Part shown: piece after piece, positions 10,218-21,998 of the stretch
Position numbering within the stretch: the stretch's first letter is position 1
How the letters are laid out: the number at the start of each line of letters is the position of its first letter
Source of the DNA: Phialocephala subalpina
Taxonomy: Eukaryota > Ascomycota > Leotiomycetes > Helotiales > Mollisiaceae
Assembly (NCBI GenBank): GCA_900073065.1
Contig: FJOG01000009.1
Location: 884,267 to 948,266, forward strand
Reading direction: 5' to 3'
DNA: 64,000 nt
Notes under the pieces: generated by a model
What the model was told of the DNA's origin: nothing
What the model saw: only the letters and a program-made list of their open reading frames with translations
Database searches by the model: none
Translations under genes and position numbers: made by a program

Positions 10218-12038
10218 TCACCAGCCATCGGTGTATCCACCACTGGAAGTGCTAGGAGGATATCGTCGTGGGAGAGTTTGAGCGAATGGATGCGCAGTTG
10301 GTTGCGAAAAGACTCTCCTCGGTGGTTCCGGCCGGCGGTACTCCCTTGGCTCACTCGGTCTACGATCGAAATACTCCCGAGTCGGCGACGGTGAGCTGTC
10401 TCCCCGGAAAGAGTAGCTTTGACGGCGATTGAAGATGTCGGGCCTATCAAGAGGACGAATAATTTCCGGTCTCTCGAGAGGTCGGCGGTCGATGTATTCC
10501 TCTGCTTCTCGACGCTGTCGCTCTTGTCGAAGGAAAGCTTCGTCTTCCATCTCTCGTCTTCGGATAAGGAATTCATCTTCTTGGCTTCGGATATCGCGAT
10601 CGTCTACATATCGTTCTTCGACGTAGCGAGGTTCCGCAAATCGAGGGCGTTCAGGAAGGCGAGAATATGAGACGACTGCTCTCGGGGATTCGACGATCCT
10701 CTCAATTGGAGGTCGTTCGATGACCCTCTCAATTGGCGGACGCTCAATTATGCGTTCGATGATCACAGGCTGTGGTGAGACAGGCGATTGTATTCGCTCA
10801 CCAAACCGCTCAGCCATGGCATCCTCTTTCCCAGCCTGGTACGCAGAAGCGACAGCGTCCATGGCAGGAACCATACGTGGGACATCGGGGACGTATGGAC
10901 GCTGTGGTGGTTGTTGGTGGTGGGGATTGTGAGGATTGTGAGGATGATGCGGGACTCCGTACGCCTCGCTGGCTCTCCCGGGTTCAGGTGACACAATTCG
11001 ATCATCCAGCAGGTACTTCGGCTTTGGGCGATGCCTGCTGTGGGAGCGCGTTGCTGTTCTGCTGTTCCTCCTTCGGCGGTGGCGCTCATCGGATCTCGAA
11101 CTGATGCTTGTGTCCAAAGAGCTGCTTGCCTCCGAACCGCTCTCGCTTGCGGTGTCGTAGGAGTCTGAAGACCCGGAATCCGACTCATCGTGGTATCTTC
11201 TGTCTCTGTGTCTCGGTCTTGGCGACTTTGGCGACTTCGGATGTCCTCCCTTTTCCATAGTAACAAACATGGGTCCTTCTCCGCCCGGTCTCATTCCGTG
11301 TGCACTCGGAGGGCGTTGTTCTGGGTGAGGCGGTGGGGGCGGTGGTCGTTGTTGTTCTGGAGGAGGGGGAGGTCGCAATGATTCCATTCGTCTCTTCTCG
11401 ATGTTCTGGAACAACATCACGGCGTTGAGACCTGGAAGCGGAGCACGCTTCACATAGAGTATCATCACCGCTGTCTCGAACACTTTCTTGCCTGGCCTAG
11501 AGCTGGAGACCTCCTTCTCGATCCGGTCCATTTGAACCAATGACCACTCGAAATTCCTGTCGAATTCTTTCGAAGCGAGATCATCGAGGAGGGCTGTGAC
11601 CTGGCCTTGTTGGAACTGTGCAAGAGCTGCCCGCTTCTCCGCGATCGACTTCCCCTTCTCGCCCAACTTCTTGACCTGCTTCTTGATATCTTCGGTGACT
11701 TCGGCTCGTGCCCATGACGGCTTCTCTTTAGGCGATAGCGCAGGTACTTTCCGTATGCTGAATGCCTTATATTCGGTCAACTTCTGCAGGCAGTCTGCCT
11801 CCGTCAACAGCTTCTGAGGAGTGATATCTCGAATTCGACTCGATTGTTGGATTATCTTGGGTGGTAGCTGCATTGGCCCTTGGTGCATTTGCATCTGCGG
11901 AGGTCTTTGGCCGTGAGCACCAGCACTTGGTGGCCGAGCTCCTGGCGGTGGTTGGGGTGGTCGTTGACCCATGGGGAATTGTCCAGGAGGTCGAATGATC
12001 GGGGGAGGCGGAGGTGGGGGTCCTCCATTATTTGCCAT
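10218..12038 (-). CDS. Large Pro/Arg/Ser-rich protein with coiled-coil core, unknown function
   Basis: Single 606-codon frame from ATG at 12038 (an in-frame TTG seven codons earlier is ignored). Order of segments: proline-rich N-terminus (PPPPPPPIIRPPG, residues about 1-60); a conserved-looking helical region about 75-215 (IRDITPQKLLTEADCL, EKPSWARAEV, then a Lys/Ala-rich coil and FEWSLVQMDRIEKE); a second poly-Pro stretch; an RS/acidic-Ser region (SDSGSSDSYDTASESGSEAS, then RHRRRRNSRTATRSHSRH); a short imperfect repeat of the IERPPIERVIERPP type; and an Arg/Glu-rich C-terminus (RREMEDEAFLRQERQRRE). No signal peptide or membrane span. The RS-like region suggests an RNA-processing or nuclear setting, but that is composition only. 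The uninterrupted frame over 1.8 kb makes the gene itself secure. Confidence 0.8.
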   Translation of the reverse strand: MANNGGPPPPPPPIIRPPGQFPMGQRPPQPPPGARPPSAGAHGQRPPQMQMHQGPMQLPPKIIQQSSRIRDITPQKLLTEADCLQKLTEYKAFSIRKVPALSPKEKPSWARAEVTEDIKKQVKKLGEKGKSIAEKRAALAQFQQGQVTALLDDLASKEFDRNFEWSLVQMDRIEKEVSSSRPGKKVFETAVMILYVKRAPLPGLNAVMLFQNIEKRRMESLRPPPPPEQQRPPPPPPHPEQRPPSAHGMRPGGEGPMFVTMEKGGHPKSPKSPRPRHRDRRYHDESDSGSSDSYDTASESGSEASSSLDTSISSRSDERHRRRRNSRTATRSHSRHRPKPKYLLDDRIVSPEPGRASEAYGVPHHPHNPHNPHHQQPPQRPYVPDVPRMVPAMDAVASAYQAGKEDAMAERFGERIQSPVSPQPVIIERIIERPPIERVIERPPIERIVESPRAVVSYSRLPERPRFAEPRYVEERYVDDRDIRSQEDEFLIRRREMEDEAFLRQERQRREAEEYIDRRPLERPEIIRPLDRPDIFNRRQSYSFRGDSSPSPTREYFDRRPSEPREYRRPEPPRRVFSQPTAHPFAQTLPRRYPPSTSSGGYTDGW

Positions 12039-15000
12039 CTTGATTGATGCTGAGAGCAAATGATTGTTCGCCTAGTGTATAGGAGTGGTAGTGAAGTATC
12101 GCGACAGTAACGAAGACGGGCGTGTTAGATACGGAAGAAGGGAGGCGACGGGCGAGCGAGCTTTAACAATTGAGCCTGCTCAAGAGCCGCAAGGTTTTTG
12201 TCCAGACAACGATTGCTCGAAAAAACGAGGCGAACAAGAAAAGGTGTGGGTGTGCAAAAGTTATATGGGGAATCTGATCCTAGAAACAGTGGCTTGCTAG
12301 AGATGCCTCTGCATAACACCTGCCCTCAGGGCGCTGGCTCGCGAGTGAGAAGGAGGGGTCGTAGAGCGGGGCATGTCCATTTGTCTGTGGGCTTACCGAC
12401 ATCCAGTCATGCAAGCCAGCAAAGCCACCACTTGGCCAGAAACTGAACCTCGAAGAACCGACTCACCGAGTAGGATCGACACGCAGGTATTCTTCTCTTA
12501 TCTTTTGGTGGAAAACGGCGGCAACAAAACAGATCTGTCTTGAGTGCGCATATGGCAGAGGGTTGTCGACTTTGTGTCCCTCCTCGCCTGGCTATGCGTC
12601 TGGCTTCGAGATGCATACCACGTCTAGGCATCCATTCAGGATTCAAGACCTTGAGCCTCTTTGCTCGTCTCGCCCATGTAGCGGGGCGGATTTGCGAGGC
12701 AGACTGGTGATTAGCAATTGCCAATACTTGCCAATAGCAGCTTCGCCATCAGCACTAGGACAAAGTGGATGTTTCAGCGACTGACTCTTCAGCTCATGCA
12801 TATTGAGCGCTGGCTCCCGCACAGGCTGGAGTTCTGCTGCAACGCTTGGCAGGTCAAAAAGGTTCCGGAATGGGGTTCTGATCCAACGAAAACGGACAGA
12901 TGCGAAACTATCCAGCCGTGTGCTCAGATGGGGTTGAGATTACTCCGTACGTCGCGATGTTTCTGGAGATGTTGTGGAAGATGTCAAAGTATTCCTCGCA
13001 TAGGGCGGACTGCAGCGCGTTTTGGGGATGGCTGTCTGTGCAGCACTACAGATCAGGCTAGCTGCGAGTCATGTGACTGTGGAGAGACATCGTGGATCCG
13101 CATATCTGAAGAGAAGATCCCTTTTCTTTTCTTTCAGTCAAATGATCGAAACCAAAGGATTCAACTCTTCAACAGTTTGTCGGGCTGCATTTCCGATCCT
13201 CCCATATCGAGCAGGAGCGGGAAACGAGGCAGAAGGCGAACCATGCGAACCATCGCCCAGCTTCGCCCTGCTTGCCTCAGCGTGTTCACCGAAGAACTTG
13301 GGAAATCGGACCACACCCTTCATCCAAAATCCTACGAATCAACATCAGACAAACATGATGTCTGCGCCCCCCCCCATATCACCCAGATGAATGCACACTT
13401 TGCCAGCAATCGATTTGCAATCATGAAGCATTGGCCAACATCAGCATCAGGAACGAATTCATTGTTGCTGGACATCTTCGACTGCCAAAGTGGACGAGCA
13501 GTTGTCACGTCGTGGACTTATGGGCTGCAGCATTTGCCCGGGCCTGCATGCATTGCATTGACCGACTCTACGCCCATAACACCCGGATTCAACATGTTTT
13601 CTTTTGTTAAAACATAGGTGTGACCAAGATGGAAGTTGGCTTCCCAATGAAGGCGGCATTTCCTTCACTGAACATGTTTCTGATTCTGTGCATTGACAAT
13701 GGGCTCTTGCGTTAGACTTCATGCTATTCACCTTTGCGACAATGGTGGCGTGATGCCGGATTGGAGTTCTACTTCTGTACATCTTCATCATGAGCAAAAG
13801 CGCCTCGTTCGCCCTACTGGAGTACGAAATTTTGCTGTACATCAGCCACAATGCACGTTCTCGATCATTTCGATCCTCGGAATAACCTGCAGCTATCACT
13901 CGCAGGAGACGGGCAAAACATGAAGTAGCGAGAAGCTTCAAAATCAGAGGTCAGTGATGGATAAACTTTCGAAGGTCTGATCCCCAAACAAGCTTTTCTC
14001 GAGGAAACTCACTGCGGGGTCAAGTCCCCTCCTCCACACCAACTCCAGGTTATTATTCTAGGACGGTTCGCGACGCTTCCTTCCCGAACTCCAAGTCAAT
14101 TCCATACTACCCATGCTCACCAATCACCAATCCTATGGAGCCAGCTGACCATTCTCGACCCGAGCCAAGTTCACAATCACCCCTACTGGTCCGATCTCTT
14201 TCTATACTGGAATTGAGGAAACCTAATATCGCAGCGATGGCTCAGGGGCCAACCGAACTCTCCGCACCAACAGAAAATAAGGCTTACCGTTGTCACACAG
14301 ACAAAGGATCGTCCCGACTTTAGCCATTCGCCAAAACTTGCGGAGACGGGCTCGACGACGTTCGGGATCCAGATAATGCAGAAGACGCGAGGCAGCATCG
14401 AGACGATTGCTACTACGTTGTGTTGCCAGCATTCGAGAGGGGCTACATCTGGAGGAAAATTATGTTGTGCGATGGAATTAAGACGGAATCATGAGATTGT
14501 TTGTCTGGGCAAGTGCTTGGATTTGCAAGCGACCGAGTTGATCGACGTTGAAGCGTTGAAGTCGTATCTCTGTTTGTACGACAAGACGTTGCGTCACAGA
14601 CCGAGTAGTCGCGAGCGCGATGTGGTGTGCAGATCAAGTTGCACACTCGGCATAGTTTGGCAATTTGGGCAGCAATGCGCTTGGTTGCGACTTGCAACAA
14701 AACAATCCATATGCAGAGATCTACCCACCTTTGCAGACGCCTTTTGTTTTCTCTCTGCAGAGCCGCAAGGCTGCCGAAGCATTCAGACGTCGTTGATACT
14801 CCATACTGAGGATCTGCCAATGGCAACTTCTATGGATGTCAGTTCTGCAGTACCAATTGTGCTAAGGAAGATCTTACTACGATCTCCCACTTCGCATTCA
14901 ATATTCTCATCAGTCTGAGACATTTGTTTCCACGATTCTTTTCTTCTATCTCAGCCCTTCTTCAAAAAGTGAGGCTTACGACGACCAGGTCCTGAAATTC

Positions 15001-18000
15001 ATGTGGCAGCCATCAGGTACAGAACCAATCGCACAGGCTCAATGCCCCTCGTTGTTCTGGAACATGTCATCCAATGAACTCAAGCGATGTCAAAATATCC
15101 TGTACGTTTCTGACAGCGTTGATCGCCGTCATGCTAAGAACCACATGCTCGGTTTGTGGAGCTGCGGTTCGTACAATTGCACTGTGGCGAGGAAGCTGGT
15201 GAGTTGGCTCATGCTATTCTTGGTATGAATGTTGAAGATCGGCGTAAGAGACCCAGATATGCATAGTAATATATTTTCTGCATATGCATTGCATGAACAG
15301 GCTGCTCGATTTAAGCCCTTCCACGCGTTCAGCATGTGCATCTACTCGATTTGAGATAATGAGATATCGGTTGAGACGAATACGAATACTCTTCGGGGTT
15401 TGATTATTGTAAATATGTTTAGGACATTAGCCATTTTCGGGTAGCTTGAGGTTGAATCCGGATCTGCCCCAGACTCGATTTCTAAGAAGAGAAAGTCTGT
15501 ATCGTTTACCTGACGTTTTCTGCTCGTTGATGCCTCGAATTGTCTGACTAACAAGGAAACATTTGGGGAGCATGTTGTGTGGAGGAAGTAACCTATTGCT
15601 ACGAAATTTCTAGTCTCGAATCTTTTCATGGCAGATTCACTCTAACTTCGAGACTTCACTACCATTGTTCCTCGAGTCTCCAAACAATTGTAGTGTATCA
15701 AGATGCTCTTGTGAATGCCAACTGCTCCTGCCCTTTCGCTTTTACTTTCCCTGCCTTATGTACCCAGGACATGAACACAGTACATATCAACTCCGAATCT
15801 TACCTCGATGTCGAGATCTTTTATCAAGACAAACACTATTGCAAAGGTTGAACCTTACTATGCAAGGAAACCTCGAAGTTCGAGTTTGAAGGGTCAAGTG
15901 CGTGAAGATGAGTTGCATCTTCTCAAGCCTGCATCTGGACACTGTTAAGTCATTTCTTGGCCCATACCCAGTTTTACTCGTCTCTTCCACTGAATTTGGT
16001 GAAAATGCACTGCATCTGTTTGCCAATGCAAGATCCCACTTGGAGTAGGGACTAAGGCTTTCCTTATATTATTAAGGTTGTAAGGGTCAAGTTGCGTTCC
16101 AACTTGCAAAGTCGTCGGAAAAGAAGGAACATCCATGTCATCTTCGTAGTGAAGTTGAATCTTCTACTGTAATATGCATTCTTGAGCCCATAAACCCTGT
16201 ATTTACATACCAACTTCTTTAGGCGAAGAATTCATGCCTTTGATTCAGATACTACAAGTAAGTGCAACTTCCGCGTGAGTCGCTTGACGTTCCAGCTTGT
16301 TCATGTCTATATTTGGTTCAAAGGAAGCAGATTCACCCAGACTATAGCTTCTAATCACGGACTGAGAGTTGACAGGGAGTCATGCGCCCACCTCCATCGT
16401 GAACTAGTAGTTTCACACGCTATATATACTGTAAGCCTTGCTGCCTCAACACCTAAATCCTAAAGCGAGAATACCCCATAACCATTCAAGGAGCTGGAGC
16501 CAGCACAGGATCCTTGTCAGTTGCTTGGTAAAGACCGCATTGGTGGTGAAAAGGGTTACAGAAGGGCTATATATACACAGAGGGGAGATGACAACAAAGC
16601 GCTATCATAGGGTTCTTAGACGAGTAGCAACCGCTGTTAGTTTGTAGCAACATCGTCCTTAGGCATATCCTGCCAATGCTGAAAGCTTGGTGGCTCGACA
16701 GACCCACGTACGACCTTCTGATCTCTGGTCGAATGAACTTCTTCCTTGTTGAATTGTGGCTTTGATTGCAGCACTCTTGTGTCTTGTCTTGTTGCTATAT
16801 ATCGTGGGATCGACTCCCGACTTGTGCGCTAGGAATCCATTCCCGAGAAATTTTCTAAGGAGCAATCAAGTCGTCCCTTTCTTGCAATCATTGTGCGACT
16901 GCTGGACACACGCGAGTTTCTTCTTATCTGTTGGCATGTCTCAAATTGACTCTTCCTTGGTGCGTTCCTTCACAATGCTTCTATGTTACGAAGCAGTGTG
17001 CTCAGGTTGCAACTTGCGCAAAGGGATATCCCAAGACTCATGTCTTCCCAGAGCAGTCTCCTATTATGAAGTCCTGCATAAAGTTCACGCAGATTGTGCC
17101 TTCGTTTTCAGAGGCGTCGAAAGGAGACACCATGTAATCACATTCTAACTTGTGTGAATCAATCCCTTGAAGCTGTACTTCTTCCTTGAATCAATCCTTC
17201 TACCCCAAAATAGTATTGCTCACGCAAGTAGTGCCTTCCATTGTGAAGTTCTTGCATCTGAAAGTGGTATCATTAGGTTACAACTTGCGCTAAGGACTTC
17301 TCTGAACGATATAATCCCATTGGCCTTCCTGATCAGCTGCTCCCTACCTTCGCAACATCTACGAGTATAAGACCACCCGATCAGCCTGCGGATGTGGACG
17401 AAGGCGGTGCCACCGGCACAAAGCCCACGAAGGTTCTGACAAGCCTGTCTCTCACACAATTTCGTCCGGCAGCGGAGTAAAGCTTCCTTCGGCATATGAC
17501 TGCTAGTGCCTTGCAGCTGGAAGGTACCGCACTTGGGATTTGATAGTTGAAGGAAGATAACAACAAAGGCTTACCGCAGGGTGGCTTTAGATTTCGTCCG
17601 CGTAGCTGCTTCTGCTCGTTTGCAGATAGGAGAGATAAATAGACTTCATAAGGTTGTTGCCAACTTTCTTTTCACTATCATCTCATACATATCTTTGCGT
17701 CCAGGAATTACAAATTAAGCAGAGGGGATCAGAGACAATCTGCAAAGGCATGAAAAGCAGAGCTCACTCGATGACTTGGAAAACAGGCTTGGGACCATCG
17801 CAGATGTATGCTTCTTGACGTGGCACCCAGCTCAGCATTTGACAAGTGTGGGCTTGGTTCTTTGGAACACCAAGAAGCTTGCTAAAATATATACCTGTCG
17901 GTACTTAAGAGAGATCATACTAGAGCTCACCTTTACTGTACTCCAGACCCAAGATTTCAATCTCACAGCCTTGACAGGACGATGAGGAGGTTGGGATATT

Positions 18001-18365
18001 GGATAAGATGCTGCGTGCAATGAAACGTCATGAGTATTGAACTCGTCCTTGGTCAAATTAACCAGGCCGAGAAAGCCTAGGAGAAGATGAGAGATTGAAA
18101 ACTGTGTTAATTGCATTGCGACTGCTGCATTAAATATTAGGCTGATGATCAAGCTTTGACTCCAAGTATGGTGCTGACTCGAGGTGAGAAGCGATGTGTA
18201 ATGCAGGCAAGAAAGAACTATCACTGATGCAGATTCACACATCACTTCGTTCACGTATTTACTGGCCGTCTTCAAAAATAGTAGGACCATGTGAGAGTGA
18301 AGTCTAATATCTCTAAATCTTCTGCCTCTATAAACAGCCATATAGATAAAAGTAAATATTGACCG
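12039..18365. other. Gene-poor 6.3-kb region
   Basis: No conserved protein is recognisable on either strand. Open frames at 12718-13617 and 14376-14918 (plus) have atypical Cys/Trp/Arg-rich composition and no motif. Between about 15.9 and 17.4 kb short related words recur (AACTTGCG(C/T)(A/T)AAGG-like at about 16.98 and 17.28 kb, GGGTCAAG(T)TGCG at about 15.9 and 16.1 kb), which may be old, diverged repeats. A low-confidence two-exon gene at 14107-14432 is listed separately. Confidence 0.5.
14107..14432 (-). CDS. Possible small two-exon gene, unknown
   Basis: Exon 14432-14288 (ATG start) plus exon 14222-14107, joined by a GTAAGC...ATATTAG intron, gives an in-frame 86-residue product. The first exon looks protein-like (SSNRLDAASRLLHYL, then an Arg-rich PERRRARLRKFW helix). 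The second exon is unremarkable. No family recognised; the splice sites and frame agree, but a chance match cannot be excluded. Confidence 0.22.
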
Positions 18366-18941
18366 ATGCTGCAGGAAGTGATGACAAGAGGCTGGCTGCT
18401 ACTAGACGGTCCCACCGTTCTCCTCCGCTTCTTCTTGAGCCCAAATCTTAGATGCCTCTGGGACGCAACTTCGGTGTCTCGTATGATCGGGGTGGTGTTG
18501 CTATTGCAGATTGTCTTGGGAGTAGTGGAATACCTATTTTTTGGGATGTTCTATGCTGTGGTGTTAACGATCGAGAGATTCTTCCGGGAAGCGTTTCGTA
18601 CCGCTTGGTGGACTTTGACATCCGTCCTCATATGCCTGATAGTGCAGGAGGCTCGGATTATTCTGATCAACGAAGCGGGACCAACACAAGCACCGGAAAT
18701 GGGGGAAAGCAATGAAAAGACAGTGATGATGCTAGAGCCTGCAGAGAGCATGGCACAGGGTAAAGGGCCTGAAGTGGAAGAAAGCAACGAAAGGACCGCA
18801 ATGATGCTAGGACCCGCAGATACTGCAACACAGGGAGACAAGCCGAAATCAACGTTGCTGGTCGACGCTCCCGAGTCTGAAAACATCGTTGAGCCTCTTT
18901 CATACAACCCAGAGCTTGTCAACTATGAAAGCCCTACGTAG
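18366..18941 (+). CDS. Small membrane protein with tandem 25-residue repeat
   Basis: An uninterrupted 191-codon frame from ATG at 18366. The N-half has two or three hydrophobic segments (about residues 40-70, VVLLLQIVLGVVEYLFFGMF; and about 80-102, WWTLTSVLICLIVQEARIIL). The C-half is polar and contains a 75-bp tandem duplication (18693-18767 and 18768-18842) encoding PEMGESNEKTVMMLEPAESM and PEVEESNERTAMMLGPADTA. Most differences between the two units are conservative, which supports translation. No known family; likely an integral membrane protein with a cytosolic or lumenal polar tail. Confidence 0.5.
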   Translation: MLQEVMTRGWLLLDGPTVLLRFFLSPNLRCLWDATSVSRMIGVVLLLQIVLGVVEYLFFGMFYAVVLTIERFFREAFRTAWWTLTSVLICLIVQEARIILINEAGPTQAPEMGESNEKTVMMLEPAESMAQGKGPEVEESNERTAMMLGPADTATQGDKPKSTLLVDAPESENIVEPLSYNPELVNYESPT

Positions 18942-19040
18942 CCACGTAATATACAGCTCAAAGTCCAAGCCGGTCTTGATATTCCGAACGCCGCGCCGCC
19001 ATGCAGATACATATGATACAACCCTCCCCAACATACACTC

Positions 19041-19560
19041 TCATACAGTGGTTGGACCACCATGGTAAGGGCTCCATACACCACGAACCGACTCCTTGAT
19101 ACTGCTCACAGGCTTTGTGACTCTCTTCAACTTCTCTCCACTGGCATCTCGCAGAAGCTCAGCCTTCTTTAGGATTTGTTCCTTCTGCAGATTCCGCACG
19201 CAGACGGCTTTCTCGCGGCCATTGATGTAGTGGCCGATTATGACAGGGTGTTTTCGTGGTCGTGGGGAGACGTTGATCTCGATTTGAGGATGTGCAGCGG
19301 CGAACTTTTGGAGCGTATTGCTGATGAAGGAGCTGAGGATCAAATTAGGATGATGTTATAGAACAAAAGGGCCAGAGGGTCTTACTTCATGCCTTTTGAG
19401 GATCCCATCCAGTCGCAGTAATGAAAGTCGAGTCGTTTGCATTGGAGAATGAATGAGCCCACGCCATTCTAAACCAATATTAGACCTTTTGCATACGGAC
19501 AATATCATCCGTAGTACATACCTGACCAATGGTCACTTTCCGTATGCCTTGGACAACCAT
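19041..19560 (-). CDS. MRPL51: Mitochondrial large ribosomal subunit protein mL43
   Basis: Three exons, 19560-19522, 19468-19386 and 19332-19041, giving 137 residues, close to the about 140 of yeast Mrpl51. The product begins MVVQGIRKVTIGQNGVGSF, followed by LQCKRLDFHYCDWMGSSKGM and the L51/S25/CI-B8 thioredoxin-like fold (NPQIEI-type 'AAHPQIEINVSPRPRKHPVI', then IIGHYINGREKAVCVRNL). It is a structural component of the mitochondrial 54S ribosome. Introns are 53 nt each with GTATGT and GTAAGA donors. It is divergent with U1-70K, the two starts being only 216 bp apart (19561-19776), so the promoters are probably shared or overlapping. Confidence 0.95.
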
Positions 19561-19776
19561 TGTGAATGGACTGGGCTTCGAGAGTGCTCGTTCTTTCGAT
19601 GTTGAAGTTGCCAGTCAAATTATTATCAATCACGTGCGGGACCTTAGCCCCGAAATTGCTTGTGTCGCGTCGCAAACCTGAATCAATAAATCTTCCAGGC
19701 TTCCTCCTCTATCCATCGACAACAGTTCTGCGAGCTGTTCGTTTGTTTCTCGTCATCACCCAAGAGAGTTGCCAAG

Positions 19777-21402
19777 ATGACTGACAAGCTCCCCCCAAAT
19801 CTCCTCGCACTCTTTGCACCAAGGCCACCTCTCCGTTTCCTGCCTCCATCCGATCACCCAGCAGGAGAGCGCAAGACTCGCGAAATTACCGGCATCGCGC
19901 AATTCCTTCCACAGTTCAAGGAGTACATCGAGACAGATGATTATACACCTACTGAGTCATGGCTGCAAAAGCACGATCGCAAGAAGCTCGAGAAGAAGGA
20001 ACGACAGGAGAAGTTGCTCAAGGAAGGGCCGCTGTCCTGTGAGGACACCCCTATATGTCCCGAATACCTTTATCTTCACTGTCCGAGTTCTGGACATACC
20101 TGTTCCATTTTGCGCAAGTTTGTGCTAACAGAATTCATTCTCTAGACAAGCCCCAAGAGGATCCCAATATTCGTGGTGATGCATTTAAGACACTTATTGT
20201 CGCACGACTCGCCTACGATGCTACTGAGCAAGATCTAGAAAGCGAATTTGGTCGATTCGGTCCAATTGAACGAGTATGTTCTCCACGCACATGTTTTACA
20301 GGATGTTAGGCTAACCATGTTCGCAGATCCGTATTGTCACTGATACTCACCAAGCTGAGAAGAAAAACAAGAAACCAAAGAAGCATCGTGGTTATGCATT
20401 CGTGGTGTACGAGAGAGAGAAAGATATGAGAGGTAAACTTGACTACACCCCCCTACCCTACAGCCTTACTCCGGATTGAATGCGTGGTTTGTTTTTGTAA
20501 AGATTTGGCCCTCAAGCTTGCCTGTCTTCTCTCCTTATTGTCTTCAGCCCGGCTCAAGGTATATCAAGTATGGGCAGTATGACTGACAATCGCGCTTTGC
20601 TGGCGCTTCGTGAATAGCTGCTCTAGAAAACTGCGATGGTATTCGTATCAAAGACCGCAGAGTCAAGGTTGATGTTGAACGTGGCCGAACTGTCAAAGGC
20701 TGGAAGCCTCGCCGATTTGGTGGAGGATTAGGAGGACGTGGATACACAAAGGCAGTTCCCCCTCGACCAGTTGGCCCCGGAGGATTTGGTGGCGCTCCAG
20801 GCGGACCAGGTGGATTCAGGGGAGGTTTCCGGGGAGGTTTCGATGGTGGAAGAGGTCGCGGTGGCTTCAGAGGTGGTTTCCAGGACCGTGGTGGGTATGG
20901 AGGTGGAAGAGGTGGGATCGGATACCAGGGAGGTGGGGGCTTCTCGAGGGGTGGAGGAGATCGTGGTGGGTATGGAGGATCAAATGGCTATGGTGCACCC
21001 CCTAACGCTCCAGCTGGCCCAGGAGGACGAGGAGGCGGTGGGTTTGGTGGTGGCAGAGCAGGTTATGGTGGCTCTGGCTCTCCAGATCGCAACGGTTCCG
21101 GCTATTCTGCGCCATCTGGTGGGTATGACTCGCGTGGAGGCGGTCGCTCATATGAAGACAGGAACGGCGGCGGCGGCTATCGTGGCGGCAGTCGAGGTTA
21201 CGGAGATCGCGATGCACCTCGAGGTGGTAGTGGCAGCAACATGGAGCCGGTAAGACCCAGAGACGGCGGCTTCCGCGACAGAGACAGAGGAGACAGAGAT
21301 GGAGGAGGATATGGTGGTCGACCACGCGACGACGACTCACGAAAGAGGGGCTACGAAGGCAACGGCTACGAAGAGGATCCTCGCAAATTGCGGCGATACT
21401 AA
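19777..21402 (+). CDS. SNP1: U1 small nuclear ribonucleoprotein 70 kDa
   Basis: Four exons, 19777-20038, 20146-20273, 20327-20432 and 20618-21402 (426 residues). The N-terminal U1-70K region is diagnostic ([35 protein letters not shown]), followed by [20 protein letters not shown] with RNP2 and RGYAFVVYE (RNP1) of a single RRM, and [20 protein letters not shown]. The C-terminal about 200 residues are an RGG/GYGG-rich tail replacing the metazoan RD/RE domain. Role: binds stem-loop I of U1 snRNA and helps recognise 5' splice sites in the nucleus. The first exon ends with a phase-1 GTGAGG donor that recreates a Tyr before KPQEDP. Gly-rich repeats make the last exon low-complexity. Confidence 0.96.
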
Positions 21403-21998
21403 AAGCAGCAGGACATATTCGGTTGTCTTGTGGTGGGTTTCTCGAGTATTCAGTCTTTCTTCCCTTCTTCACCAGGGGTAAGCGGTTCTTCGATGCACTT
21501 TCACCAAGGCCAAGATGACCTCCCAGATTGTCCTACAGGTCTGGGGACATCGTATGGTATTGCCTCTTGGCCATACTTACCCTCGCTCGGCCTACCTTTC
21601 TGTTCTCACTGGTTATAACATCTTCTCCATAACTATGGTAATGCGATCTCTCCTCGACACTTCGGCTTTGCTCTACTTGGTGCATTGCAATCTGGATTTG
21701 CATGTCCCTCGGACTTGGGTACTTTTATTATAATGCTGGCGCTGGAATTTGGAGGTACAGTCAGAGGTAAGGCAATGCGCCGTCTGACCATCTGACTTTC
21801 AGTGCCCGAGGGATTCTTGCTTGTATTATCAAAAGTGCAGGAAGGAAAAAAGGGTGGTAAGATAAGATTGAGGTAGCCCAGCAGCAAAATTGTTCTTTGA
21901 TTTTCCCATAAGAAAAGGTAGTCCCGGTTTAACGCCGGCCATGATCCCCCTTGATTGTATGATACGATAGAAAACAGGACATGAGCAATTAGTTGCTT
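21403..21998. other. Convergent 3' flanks of U1-70K and MRT4
   Basis: About 600 bases between two converging genes. Short open frames only; no extra gene supported. Confidence 0.5.

Noticed and set aside
12718..13617. 299-codon plus-strand open frame
   Set aside because: Starts at a non-ATG codon, is rich in Cys/Trp/Arg and lacks any motif or splice-supported partner. Overlapping frames in this region are equally long, so chance is likely.
14005..14040. GGGGTCAAGTCCCC, possible tRNA 3' half
   Set aside because: The loop is too short and no complementary acceptor stem exists about 70 bases upstream.
14376..14918. 180-codon plus-strand open frame
   Set aside because: No recognisable motif, odd Cys/Leu/Arg-rich composition, and overlaps a better minus-strand candidate.
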